Shown here in pieces: positions 35,013 through 43,311 of a DNA stretch of 60,546 bases. A model generated the notes under the pieces. It searched no databases. It worked only from the letters and a program-made list of their open reading frames with translations, and had not been told where the DNA came from. The position numbers and the translations under genes were made by a program. The stretch is from positions 1 to 60,546 of the forward strand of contig NZ_WTVS01000032.1 of assembly GCF_012911005.2 (NCBI RefSeq), written 5' to 3'. Origin of the DNA: Aromatoleum toluolicum. Its GTDB lineage: Bacteria > Pseudomonadota > Gammaproteobacteria > Burkholderiales > Rhodocyclaceae. The stretch's first letter is position 1, and each line of letters opens with the position of its first letter.

Positions 35013-35872
35013 TCAGGAAGCGGGCTCAGTCGCGTCGCGGGACTGCTTTCCGTAGTCATGCTCGCTCGAATGCTCACCGCGGACCGGCACGTACTGGACG
35101 AGTTGCTCGAAGAGCCGCGTCACGGTATCGAGCTTTGTTTCGGCAGCGATACGCCGCTGCTGCTCCAAGACCAATTCGGCGCGGGTCCTGGCAACCGACT
35201 CGCTCAGCATTTCGCACTGGATACGCTCCGCGAGGCGTTCTGACATGAGTTCAAGACGGACATCAGTTGCCGAGCTTGACGCCTCGGCGACGGCCTGCGC
35301 TCGCTTGCATTCCGCGAGGGCCCTGTCAGCCGTGCGACCTCCAACTCGACGCCGTCTGCCCGCTCCGCTCGGACATGCGCTCTCACGAGTTCGTCTGACA
35401 ATGCTCGCTCACGCCGTTCCGCCTCCCCGAGGCGGTGCTGCAACGTATCGCGAGCCGTGCTTAGCACCTCCGCGTCGCGCCGCGCCGAGTCAAGTTGCTT
35501 CGCCAGTTCGCCAATCTGTTCTTCGGCGTCGTGACTAACCGCGGTGACGGATTCGTTGTCAACACACAGTGTTTCGACCGCACGTGACTGTTCTTCCAGC
35601 TGGGCTTGCATTTCGGCGAGTCGTACCCTGACCGCTTCCTGTGCCCAATGGCCGAGCGCTTTCAGCACGCTTTCCGGTACCTCTGGAAGCGACTGCGGCG
35701 CGGCCTCCCTCCGCGGTCTCAACGCACCGAGGTGGCGTTGTATCGTCCCGAGGCTGCCGCGACCGAGCCGGTCACGGATGGTGCGCAGCGTCGGTCGAAT
35801 ACCCTCCTGTTCGAGCGCCTCGACGGCGCTCTTGACGTCGGATTCTTCGACGCCCGTTCTTCCTGCTTTCAG
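35013..35872 (-). pseudogene. kfrA-like DNA-binding coiled-coil gene, frameshifted
   Basis: Residues read from 35872 down give a KfrA_N-type HTH (DVKSAVEALEQ... PTLRTIRDRLGRGSLGTIQRHL), then a long Gln/Glu/Arg-rich coiled coil. The frame breaks near 35325-35335 within CGGCTGACAGG. The other frame continues in register with the coiled coil and ends at 35013. A single missing base explains it. No ATG or GTG is available upstream before a stop at 35894-35896; a CTG at 35872, seven bases after AGGAG, is the only plausible start. KfrA proteins regulate and partition plasmids, so this is a plasmid-derived relic or has a sequencing error. Confidence 0.65.
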
Positions 35873-36017
35873 GACTTCACTCCTGATGTCTCGTCAATCG
35901 GAAAAGTTGGATGCGTCGCGAGCGGCCCTGATGACCTGAGCGTCGATGACCTATCCAAGATCTATAGCGAATGCGAGCCAACAAGCGCGGGGATTGCAGT
36001 CGAGAGCGCAACCGGAG

Positions 36018-36058
36018 CGTATCGTTTCATATCGACCGATACGTATCAGGCTGATACG
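36018..36058. promoter_or_regulatory. CGTATC-type operators upstream of the kfrA-like gene
   Basis: CGTATCAG-G-CTGATACG at 36042-36058 is a 17-bp palindrome with a single central base. A second pair, CGTATCG (36018-36024) and CGATACG (36037-36043), shares its right arm with it. The cluster lies 150-190 bases upstream of the kfrA-like frame and just after the XRE gene. KfrA proteins are known to bind and repress their own promoters. Confidence 0.5.
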
Positions 36059-36112
36059 GAGTCAGGTGGATCCCACTCACCGTTCAGTCGTGATGTCTGC
36101 AGGGAGCTCACT

Positions 36113-36334
36113 TCAAGACGGGGTCAGCAGCGAGCCGGGAGTGACGTCAAGGGCATCCGCGAGCCGCTCGATGTTGTCGAGGGAAATGTTCCGCATCCCG
36201 CGTTCCACGTGGGCGACGAATGTGCGATGCAGGCCGGCTTCGTGGGCCAGGTATTCCTGGGACCAACCGCGTGCGGTTCGCAGGCGCTTCAAATTTTCAG
36301 CAAGGATCTCGCGGGCGGAAGGAGGCTTCGTCAC
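36113..36334 (-). CDS. XRE-family HTH regulator
   Basis: A 73-residue single-domain repressor, residues about 10-70 forming the Cro/C1 HTH (LKRLRTARGWSQEYLAHEAG, then a recognition helix ending AHVERG). No ligand domain. Divergent from the YkgJ-type gene across a 101-bp gap with a large palindrome. Likely the operator-bound regulator of that gene and of itself. Confidence 0.88.
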   Translation of the reverse strand: MTKPPSAREILAENLKRLRTARGWSQEYLAHEAGLHRTFVAHVERGMRNISLDNIERLADALDVTPGSLLTPS

Positions 36335-36395
36335 AGCGATTCAAGAAAGAAGGGAAGACCGTTCATGGTCTTTCCTTGACGCCTTTAAGTCAGCC

Positions 36396-36429
36396 GCGTA
36401 TAAGTCACATCGAGCTGTGACTTATACGC
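36396..36429. promoter_or_regulatory. 14-bp perfect palindrome between xre and ykgJ-type genes
   Basis: GCGTATAAGTCACA (36396-36409) and TGTGACTTATACGC (36416-36429) are perfect complements with a six-base spacer. It ends seven bases before the plus-strand start at 36436 and covers the expected start region of that transcript. An operator for the divergent XRE repressor is the simplest reading. Confidence 0.6.
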
Positions 36430-36435
36430 ATCAAC

Positions 36436-37032
36436 ATGAATGACGACCTTGAACAACTAGCCCTACGGAAAACCCTCGCGATCATGCGTGCGCATCCCTG
36501 GATGGCACCTGAAGCGCTCATCGATCAAGTGATTCGCATCCGATACGACAGCGGAAGCTATGAGGGCAAAAAACTCAAGTTCATCCGCCTCGCAGACAGG
36601 TTCCATAAGGCGGTCGCGCCCCACACTGCATGCCGGTCGCGCTGCAGTGCGTGCTGCCACCTTCCGACCATGCTTTACGCATACGAGGCGAGTGCTCTCG
36701 CAAACGCATCGGGCCGAACCATGGCGACACTGCCGCCGAGAGAGCCAAGCCTGAGTCTCGCCGCAGCAAAGCAGTATTTCGGGAAACCCTGCCCTTTTCT
36801 AAAGCGGGATCGCTGCTCGGTCTACGAGGTGCGCCCCGTAATCTGCCGGCTGCATCACTCGTTGAACGCTGGGCCAGAGGCATGCAACACAAGCCTGCCC
36901 CCCGAGCAACGAAGGGTAGCGAGCTACGACGTCGACCTTGTCGAAGGCCCGTACCATGCGTTTGTTCGCGAGGAAGCGCCACTGGAACCATGGGGCTGTA
37001 TCCATGAGTTTTTCCCGACCAATCCGGCGTGA
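36436..37032 (+). CDS. YkgJ-type cysteine cluster protein
   Basis: A 198-residue protein. CRSRCSACC near residues 62-70 and CPFLKRDRCSVYEVRPVICR near 116-135 match the metal-binding CxxxCxxCC plus CPFL...RP..CR pattern of the YkgJ family, likely Zn or Fe-S ligands. Function of the family is poorly known. Its operator-like palindrome and divergent XRE suggest tight regulation, perhaps as part of the mobile region's stress or toxin control. Confidence 0.8.
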   Translation: MNDDLEQLALRKTLAIMRAHPWMAPEALIDQVIRIRYDSGSYEGKKLKFIRLADRFHKAVAPHTACRSRCSACCHLPTMLYAYEASALANASGRTMATLPPREPSLSLAAAKQYFGKPCPFLKRDRCSVYEVRPVICRLHHSLNAGPEACNTSLPPEQRRVASYDVDLVEGPYHAFVREEAPLEPWGCIHEFFPTNPA

Positions 37033-37527
37033 AGGAAATCCCACGAGTCATCACGTCGGGCCGTGCGTGCAACATCAGCCGAGGCCGACCACATCTTGCA
37101 AGGACTTCGGGTGTTCTACGTCCTCGCATTCGACTTCGATTTTGTACTGATGGGTTCCCAGAACGAGACAAAATCGAAGTTCCATCGCGATCGCTTGCCC
37201 TCCCGGTCCTCAGTGACGCCCCAAACTTCGCCCCGTCGGGTTTTTCGTGTCCAAGGAAATTGCACGCGGAGAATCCTCGGAACAGTCAGGTGCATGGATT
37301 CGGCATCAGGAATTTGTCCCTTTCCGCGCCGGTCATTGTCTTACCCTGCCGTAGGCCTGCGCCCCTGAACCCTTTTTTTTCGAGAAACGGGCAAACTTCG
37401 GCATCGGGCAGCGCAAAATCCCGCGCTAACCGTTCGACAGGGATTGGCTGAGCACCAGAGCCCCTGCAGCAACTCGACGCTAGGCGACGTCGTTATCAGG
37501 CGGGGAACGCCCCCTGCACGGTCGTGC
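37033..37527. other. 495-bp gap before the serine recombinase
   Basis: No gene is supported; small plus-strand frames (37029-37451, 37063-37368) lack a ribosome binding site and known features. An A/T-run follows at 37371-37380. The large serine recombinase ends at 37528, so attachment-site sequence of the element could lie here, but no duplicated core was recognised. Confidence 0.4.
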
Positions 37528-39195
37528 TCACGCAAGGACTTCGACGAGCCATCTCCCCTCTTTGATGCCGCAAAGAGGGCTGGCCGGCGAATAGCTTAGG
37601 GCGAAACGGAGTTCGACCGGTTTGTCGTCGACGCCGCTGGTCGCCGAGGCAAGCGCGAGGGCGGCTCCTGGGACAAACTGCACGCGAAAGATGGAGAGGT
37701 GACGCCTGCGTTTTCCCTCGAAGACAATATCCGGAAAGAGGCGCGCGAGCACCGACCGAAGATGTTCAGGCGGGAGGTCGGCCACGAAGAGCTTATCGAG
37801 GACGAGCCGCGGGTCAATCTGCAACTGCGCTTCAATGGCCGCGCGGTCAAGCGCCTGTGCGCCGGCAACAAGTTCGTCAACGTGCCGCTTCTGCAGACGG
37901 GCAGCACCACGCGCCTCTTCGTAACGCTTGATGAGGACCGGGTCATCCTCATCGCTCGCCGCCATCATCCGCGACAACCGTTCCTGGACGCGCTCCAGCC
38001 GAACAAGTTCGGCCCGCGCGCTCTTGAGTTCCGCGTCGCCATTGCCGGTCAACCGGGCATGCAGCGACGCCTTGAACGCCACAACGAAATCATCGGTCAG
38101 GAAGAAATGTGCGGCCTCCACCAATAGGATCTGCACGCCGGCGGCCGCAACCGTGCTTGTAAGGCGTTCGCTCTGACCGGCGGCAGCTTTTGCGAGAGTA
38201 CATCGTGCGCAGTAGAGCGAGCGGCCACCCGCGCTCAATACCAGGACCGCACCGCAGCACCCGCACGTCACGAGTCCGCCCAAGGCGTGCTTTCCGCCAC
38301 CGTAGCCGGACCGACTCACCATCTTGGCATTGCACCGGTCCCACACCTCGTCACTGACCAGCCGCAACTCCGGACGAGCGTAAGGTATTTGTTCGAGCAA
38401 CCGCCCCTCTTTCTTCGCCTCCGCCCGGATGGTAGACGACCCGTTCCAAATGAACTCCCCCTTGTAAACAGGGTTGCAAAGGACTCCCCGGATGCGGGAA
38501 GGACGCCAGAAATCGGCCTCGTTCTTACGGTCGCGGTGACAGGTGGGGACGGCCGCGGCGTTCAAGCCTCGTGCAATCTGGTGCATCGACTGCCCGTGGT
38601 CGCGGCCCGCAAAGATGTCGCGCACCACCGCTGCCGCCGATTCGTCGATAACCCAGCGCGACCCCAGATGCTTGCCCTCTGCGTCGTATTCGCGCTGGAG
38701 CGTATAACCATAGGCAGGCGCGGCAATCATGTAACCCCGCTCCAGCTGGCCAACCATTCCACGCACGACGCGATGTTTGGTGTCCCGTCCGGCCTGCTGG
38801 GCGATGATACCTTCGAGCCCGAGCTGCAGCTGCCAGTTGGGCCGCGTCGTGTCCACCCCGTTCGCGGTGAGCATGCGCACGCGCTGATTGTTCTCCAGAC
38901 GCCGTATCAGTTGCGCTTGGGTCACACCATCGCGTGACAGGCGGGAGAACTCATCGATGATGAGGACAGAGAAAGCGTTGGCATCCCACGCCTTCAAGAG
39001 CGCCTGAAAACCTTTGCGCTTCGCCTCGCCCTTCGCCTGGCCGGTAATGGCCGAATCGACGAATATCAGCGCATCATCAACCGTGAGCCCATGCCGGCGC
39101 CCTACCTCCTGGCAACGTCGAATCTGGTCTTCGATCGACGTGTCACGTTGTTGCTCATCCGAATAGCGTGCAAGTATGGCTACGCGCTCTGTCAT
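37528..39195 (-). CDS. large serine recombinase
   Basis: A 555-residue integrase of the resolvase/invertase superfamily. The nucleophile is the serine in ARYSDEQQ (Ser12), and EFSRLSRDG near residues 82-90 is the conserved catalytic stretch. The central Recombinase domain includes LERGYMIAAPAYGY, the zinc-ribbon-like CGCCGAV...YCARC lies near 310-333, and a coiled coil near 395-450. Such enzymes integrate and excise phages and islands at att sites. It overlaps the upstream 54-residue ORF by four bases (ATGA). Confidence 0.93.
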   Translation of the reverse strand: MTERVAILARYSDEQQRDTSIEDQIRRCQEVGRRHGLTVDDALIFVDSAITGQAKGEAKRKGFQALLKAWDANAFSVLIIDEFSRLSRDGVTQAQLIRRLENNQRVRMLTANGVDTTRPNWQLQLGLEGIIAQQAGRDTKHRVVRGMVGQLERGYMIAAPAYGYTLQREYDAEGKHLGSRWVIDESAAAVVRDIFAGRDHGQSMHQIARGLNAAAVPTCHRDRKNEADFWRPSRIRGVLCNPVYKGEFIWNGSSTIRAEAKKEGRLLEQIPYARPELRLVSDEVWDRCNAKMVSRSGYGGGKHALGGLVTCGCCGAVLVLSAGGRSLYCARCTLAKAAAGQSERLTSTVAAAGVQILLVEAAHFFLTDDFVVAFKASLHARLTGNGDAELKSARAELVRLERVQERLSRMMAASDEDDPVLIKRYEEARGAARLQKRHVDELVAGAQALDRAAIEAQLQIDPRLVLDKLFVADLPPEHLRSVLARLFPDIVFEGKRRRHLSIFRVQFVPGAALALASATSGVDDKPVELRFALSYSPASPLCGIKEGRWLVEVLA

Positions 39196-39356
39196 CTCCG
39201 ACTCCCTGCATCCTTCTCTATGGGTTTGTTGCGGAGCAGCTGTACGGCGATAAGCGCGAGCAGGTCCGCGAGTTCCCGCACGGCTTCCGGCAAGGCGGAA
39301 GCGCTGCGGTTATCGCATATAGATACCGGCGTCCTTCTTTTCTGAATCTTTCTCAT
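39192..39356 (-). CDS. small protein translationally coupled to the serine recombinase
   Basis: A 54-residue basic protein (begins MRKIQKRRTP; a Leu-rich helix ALPEAVRELADLLALIAVQLL in the middle). The ribosome binding site AGGAGG is eight bases before the ATG at 39356. Its stop overlaps the recombinase start (ATGA), so the two are coupled. Small partners next to large serine recombinases can be recombination directionality factors, but nothing proves that here. Confidence 0.6.
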   Translation of the reverse strand: MRKIQKRRTPVSICDNRSASALPEAVRELADLLALIAVQLLRNKPIEKDAGSRR

Positions 39357-39415
39357 CTTCTTGTCCTCCTGCTGGCCCCTGCGGCACAGCACGCCCTTCA
39401 GCGACCGGCAACGCC

Positions 39416-39699
39416 TCAGGCAGCGGCCGCGTTAATAAGGCTCATCTCCCCCGTCACAACGGAACCCGTTTTCGGCGTTGAGGCAACGTCCAGATCGGCC
39501 TCCGGGGTGGACGACGAGGCCACCCCCTGCTCCACTGTCACGACCGTACGCCGCCGCCCCCGGTGCGTGTATTCCCTCACCGTGCGCCGAACTTCATCCA
39601 TTTTGGCGACGAGGTTGCTCGCACAGAGGTGGGCGTAGCGCTGCAGCATGCGGATATCGCGATGCCCGGAAATGGCCTGACGTTCGAGGAGGCCCAGGC
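39416..39699 (-). pseudogene. C-terminal remnant of a tyrosine recombinase
   Basis: The frame contains GHRDIRMLQRYAHL, the final catalytic block of a tyrosine integrase with its nucleophilic Tyr, then about 70 ordinary residues to the stop. The upstream part of the frame is junk, ending at a stop near 39770. Only the 3' end of an integrase gene survives, next to recombinase fragments; a decayed integration module. Confidence 0.65.
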
Positions 39700-39714
39700 G
39701 ATGCTCGCATCGCC
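39697..39714. repeat. 18-bp palindrome at the recombinase-remnant junction
   Basis: GGCGATGC-TC-GCATCGCC is a perfect palindrome with a two-base centre. It lies near the 5' edge of the tyrosine recombinase remnant, 56 bases before the stop of the serine-recombinase fragment. A relic crossover or protein-binding site is possible; the position could be chance. Confidence 0.4.
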
Positions 39715-39769
39715 CCCTCCGAGGCCATTTCGTCGTATAGCGACCTCGACTCGCTTCTGGCCAAAAAAA

Positions 39770-40396
39770 TCAGTCACGCGTCTCGTCACTACCGACAACG
39801 ACCGCAATCGGTTCCTGTACCGCAAACCACTGCACATCACCGACGATGCGTAGCGCCTCACGTGCGAATCCCGATCTATGCAGGCACGCTTGGTCGCGAT
39901 TGCTCGTCGCGACCTTCGCCACGTGCCGCCCAGGAAAAAACCACCCACGGTAAATCGGGTTCGAAAGGATGCGTGCAACCGTCGATGCGTACCATCCGCG
40001 GCCACCCCCGGGAGGTGAAATACCGGCCTCGTTAAGCCTGCCAGCAAGGTTTCGGAGGGACTCGCCCGCCTCACGTCGGGCATACATCTCCCGAATCAGC
40101 ACTGCTTCGGCTTCGCAAACCGTCCAAACGGTTCCGACGTCGCGCCCGCCTTGCAGCACAGTTCGCTCGGCCCGATAACCGAAAGCAATGGCCGACACCA
40201 TGTAGCCGCGCTCGAGTTGGGAAGCCATGCCCCGCCTGATTCTCACGCTGTGGAAACGTGCCATGTCATCGGCTATCAACCGCCGCAACTCCTCCGGGAA
40301 TTTGGTAGCTGAGTCAGTTTCGTGGGGAGTCATCACACTCATTCCCGATGCAGAAAACATTGCCGCCAGTTCTTTGGCGAAAGTTCTACTGGTCAT
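39770..40396 (-). pseudogene. serine recombinase fragment lacking the catalytic domain
   Basis: A 208-residue frame with a clear Recombinase (Pfam-type) domain: RRGMASQLERGYMVSAIAFGYR, then a ...ILSNPIYRG...-like zinc-free C-terminal segment. The ~150-residue catalytic domain with its serine is missing, as is the zinc ribbon and coiled-coil tail. The ATG at 40396 follows AAGGA, so it may still be translated as a DNA-binding decoy; decay is more likely. Confidence 0.6.
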
Positions 40397-40764
40397 TGCG
40401 TCATTCCTTGTGAAGGGTTGCGGCGACTGTGGCGACATCATTCGTCAGTCTGTCGACGACAAGATCGAGGAGTCTGTCTACCGGGGCGGTAGCGGCCTGC
40501 GGAGTGTTCTTACCGCGCCGTCCATCGACGTTGTTCCCTCTATAGCGACCGGTGCGAGACTTTTGCCGCGTACCCCCTTGTCTGAAGAATGATTTTTTGG
40601 GTTCTTCACGTTCCCTCCGGATCGATGAGCGAAATATAGTTTTGTCGTTGGCTTGTAAGTCCTGCTGCAGTGCCTAGACTTTTCACCAGCAGCATTCCCG
40701 CGTAAGCGCCCCAGTCTCGTATCGCTGCTGGCACGAGACAGCGGCGCACGAATGGGCGTGTTGC
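40397..40764. other. 368-bp gap before the plus-strand integrase
   Basis: No supported gene. A 7-bp inverted repeat, TGAAGAA (40583-40589) with TTCTTCA (40602-40608), surrounds a T-run. Beyond that, nothing recognisable; possible promoter for the integrase at 40765. Confidence 0.35.
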
Positions 40765-42354
40765 ATGGCCGGCACCAAGTACTTGACGTATGAGAAGAAG
40801 CGGGCGCGTTTTGTCTTTCAGATACGCGTCCCGCAAGACGTGAAGCCCGCTTTCGACGGCCGCACAACCATCCGGCAGTCGCTTGGCAACATTTCTCAAG
40901 CCGAAGCCGAAAGCCGCGCCGCCGCCCTCGCCAAGCACTGGCGTGCGAAGTTCGACAAAGCTCGACGAAATCCTGCCGTGTGCTTCGCCACGGACGCGGC
41001 AATTGTGGAGTTGGCACTCGATGAGGATATCTCCGCTCGTGCCGTTGCCGCTTGGCAAGGACTGCAGCTTGCCCTCTTGCATGAGACCCTGACACGGCTC
41101 CGCGCTGCCCCCGAGTTGGATTGGAATGAAGCGATTGGACTTGCTGACGAGGGGTTCGCCGTGGCACGACGGCGCCTCGCACGTGGTCACGCCGATGACG
41201 CCCTGAGCGCCTTGGAAACGCTCGAATCGAGAAGCTGTGTGCGCTTCAAGCGCATGACATTCGAGACAAACGCTTTCGCCGAGCGTTGGAACCACTGCGC
41301 ACTCGTGGTCGCCAAAACGTGGCGCGAGGTGCTGCGCGGCGATACTTCTCTCGACATCCTTGCGGTACCCCCGGACGCTGTTCTCCCGCTGACCCGCTTC
41401 TTCGGTACGCGTGCCAACGCGTTGCCGCTCAAGTGGCGCGAGCGGCTGGAGTCCATCGGAAAGACGGCACTGCAAAAGACCTTCGAAAAGTACGCCGGGA
41501 TCGCAGAGACGCTCGATGAAGTGCTGGCCGAACGGCCGGTCGAATTGCTGCGTCCCTGTGACGTCTCCGACGTCATCACCCGCTGGCGCGAGCGCGGAAA
41601 CAAACCGGCAACCATCGCAAGCAAAGTGTCGATGCTTGCAAGCCTGCTCCGACCCTTGAGTCCTGCAGCTACCGCAATCTGTCAGGCCGCGATTCCGCGT
41701 ACTCACCTTGGAAAGGCCGGTCGCCGGCCGTTCAGCGATGAACAACTCGCCACCCTGCACCGGATATGCACGTCCGATGAGTACTTGCACAGTGACGATA
41801 AGCATCTGGTCGAACTCATGATGCTCACAGGGGCGCGCCTCGGCGAACTGCTGCAACTGCATACTGAACAAGTCAGTCAGGATCGCCTGGGTTGGACAAT
41901 TGCCTTCTTGGAGCGCGACAAGGCACGATTGAAAACAGCAGCGTCCGACCGAGATTTGCCAATCGACGCGAGTGCCACACCAGAACTGCACGCATGGCTC
42001 CGCGCGCGAACGGCAGCCGGGGGAAGGCTCTTCCCGGACTCCCCTCCTGACAAGTACGGGCACTACGGCAACGCCGAGAGCAAGCGACTGAACCGCGCTC
42101 TCAGAAAACACTTCGCCGACCGCCGGCTTGTGCTCCAGAGCATCCGTAACACGGTCGGGCAAGCGCTGCGACGAGCGGAGGTCGACCCACGGGTTCGCCG
42201 ACGTTTTCTTGGACATGCAGACATTGATATTCATGACAAGCATTACGACTCGGCGGAACTGCTCGGTGCCGCGGACCTCATTGGTGCGGCACCGGTGTTG
42301 GCTGACCTGGCCGCCCGCGTTCGAAGGCTTTCTCGCGCAGACGACCTCCCCTAG
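40765..42354 (+). CDS. tyrosine-type site-specific integrase
   Basis: A 529-residue integrase with an N-terminal DUF6538-like region (MAGTKYLTYEKKRARFVFQIR), a SAM-like core and a C-terminal catalytic domain. TGARLGELLQLHTEQV carries the first Arg, LGHADIDIHDKHYD the HxxY-type end with Tyr494. The middle box reads LQSIRNT, where a His (HxxR) is usual, so activity may be altered. Convergent with the 312-residue unknown gene (stops eight bases apart). Confidence 0.88.
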   Translation: MAGTKYLTYEKKRARFVFQIRVPQDVKPAFDGRTTIRQSLGNISQAEAESRAAALAKHWRAKFDKARRNPAVCFATDAAIVELALDEDISARAVAAWQGLQLALLHETLTRLRAAPELDWNEAIGLADEGFAVARRRLARGHADDALSALETLESRSCVRFKRMTFETNAFAERWNHCALVVAKTWREVLRGDTSLDILAVPPDAVLPLTRFFGTRANALPLKWRERLESIGKTALQKTFEKYAGIAETLDEVLAERPVELLRPCDVSDVITRWRERGNKPATIASKVSMLASLLRPLSPAATAICQAAIPRTHLGKAGRRPFSDEQLATLHRICTSDEYLHSDDKHLVELMMLTGARLGELLQLHTEQVSQDRLGWTIAFLERDKARLKTAASDRDLPIDASATPELHAWLRARTAAGGRLFPDSPPDKYGHYGNAESKRLNRALRKHFADRRLVLQSIRNTVGQALRRAEVDPRVRRRFLGHADIDIHDKHYDSAELLGAADLIGAAPVLADLAARVRRLSRADDLP

Positions 42355-42361
42355 CGCCGTA

Positions 42362-43300
42362 TCAGCTGTCGGATTTCGTCGGCGAAGTCGGCCCGTGCGC
42401 TTTCGGGACCGGGCTGAGCAAATCGCTAAAGACAACGAGGCGGCGTTTTTTCACGATGTCGGCGTCGGCCAGCTGGAATCGAAGATGGAGCGTGAACGCC
42501 ACGACGTGCAATGAGGTGCGCAACAGACTCTCGTCCGCCCAAAGAACCCGGACATGCGAATCATTCATGACTGCCTGATCGATGTTCGGCGCAATAGGCG
42601 TGATGAGAAGCACTGCCTCATGTTTCGGCAAGCTGAAGCCGGCAGCAAGCCGTTGAGGGTCATGGGGTAGATCGTTCGTGGAAGGTGCGACGAACGGTAC
42701 GTCGTTGGCTTCGAGGTAGCGCGCGACAAGGAGGGACGCGACGGTGCGCACTCGGCCACCGCGGGTGACCCACCCCTCTGGAGGCTGTATCGGAAGTAGT
42801 GCGGCAAGTTCAGGATGCCAGCCTTGTTCGCATGCCTCCCGCACACCTTCAGGATCGAGTTGCAACCAGGCATTGAGCGTCCGGTACTCTTCCGCAGCGT
42901 CAAGTAGTTCAGGCAGAAGACGGGGCAACGTCGTTGCCCAGTTGTCGAGTCCCAGCAGGGCGAACACCGTGTCCAAATCTCCCGTGAAATGGAGTCGGTG
43001 GCACTTGATCGGCAGATCTGTCCAGAGTGCCAATGCACTTGTATAGCCAAGGTTGAGAAGGACGGCCGCGATATCGAGCACGCGCCGTTGTTCGATGAGG
43101 TTCGAGTCGCACGTCCGCGGCCATCCGAGGATCACTGCGATCTGGCGCCGCATCTCTGGCGCTTCTCTCAAACGTTCCCACGCGTCCGGCGCTCTCACCG
43201 CCAGTTCGACAAACGAGGCTATTCGCTCTTTGCGAAGATGATAAATCCAGCCGATCAATTGTTCGGTTTCGGTACCGCTGATGTTAGTCCAAGTCACCAT
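42362..43300 (-). CDS. hypothetical protein between two integrases
   Basis: A 312-residue protein I do not recognise. It is mostly helical, ends in a charged SPVPKAHGPTSPTKSDS tail and has no signal or membrane helix. The start at 43300 is supported by AAGGAGG; a frame to 43624 is less likely. It lies 11 bases downstream of the integrase gene (43312-44619) in the same direction, so it is probably part of the same operon. It could be an accessory or directionality protein of the element. Its convergence with the other integrase gene at 42354 suggests these three genes move as a unit. Confidence 0.6.
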   Translation of the reverse strand: MVTWTNISGTETEQLIGWIYHLRKERIASFVELAVRAPDAWERLREAPEMRRQIAVILGWPRTCDSNLIEQRRVLDIAAVLLNLGYTSALALWTDLPIKCHRLHFTGDLDTVFALLGLDNWATTLPRLLPELLDAAEEYRTLNAWLQLDPEGVREACEQGWHPELAALLPIQPPEGWVTRGGRVRTVASLLVARYLEANDVPFVAPSTNDLPHDPQRLAAGFSLPKHEAVLLITPIAPNIDQAVMNDSHVRVLWADESLLRTSLHVVAFTLHLRFQLADADIVKKRRLVVFSDLLSPVPKAHGPTSPTKSDS

Positions 43301-43311
43301 GATCGCCTCCT

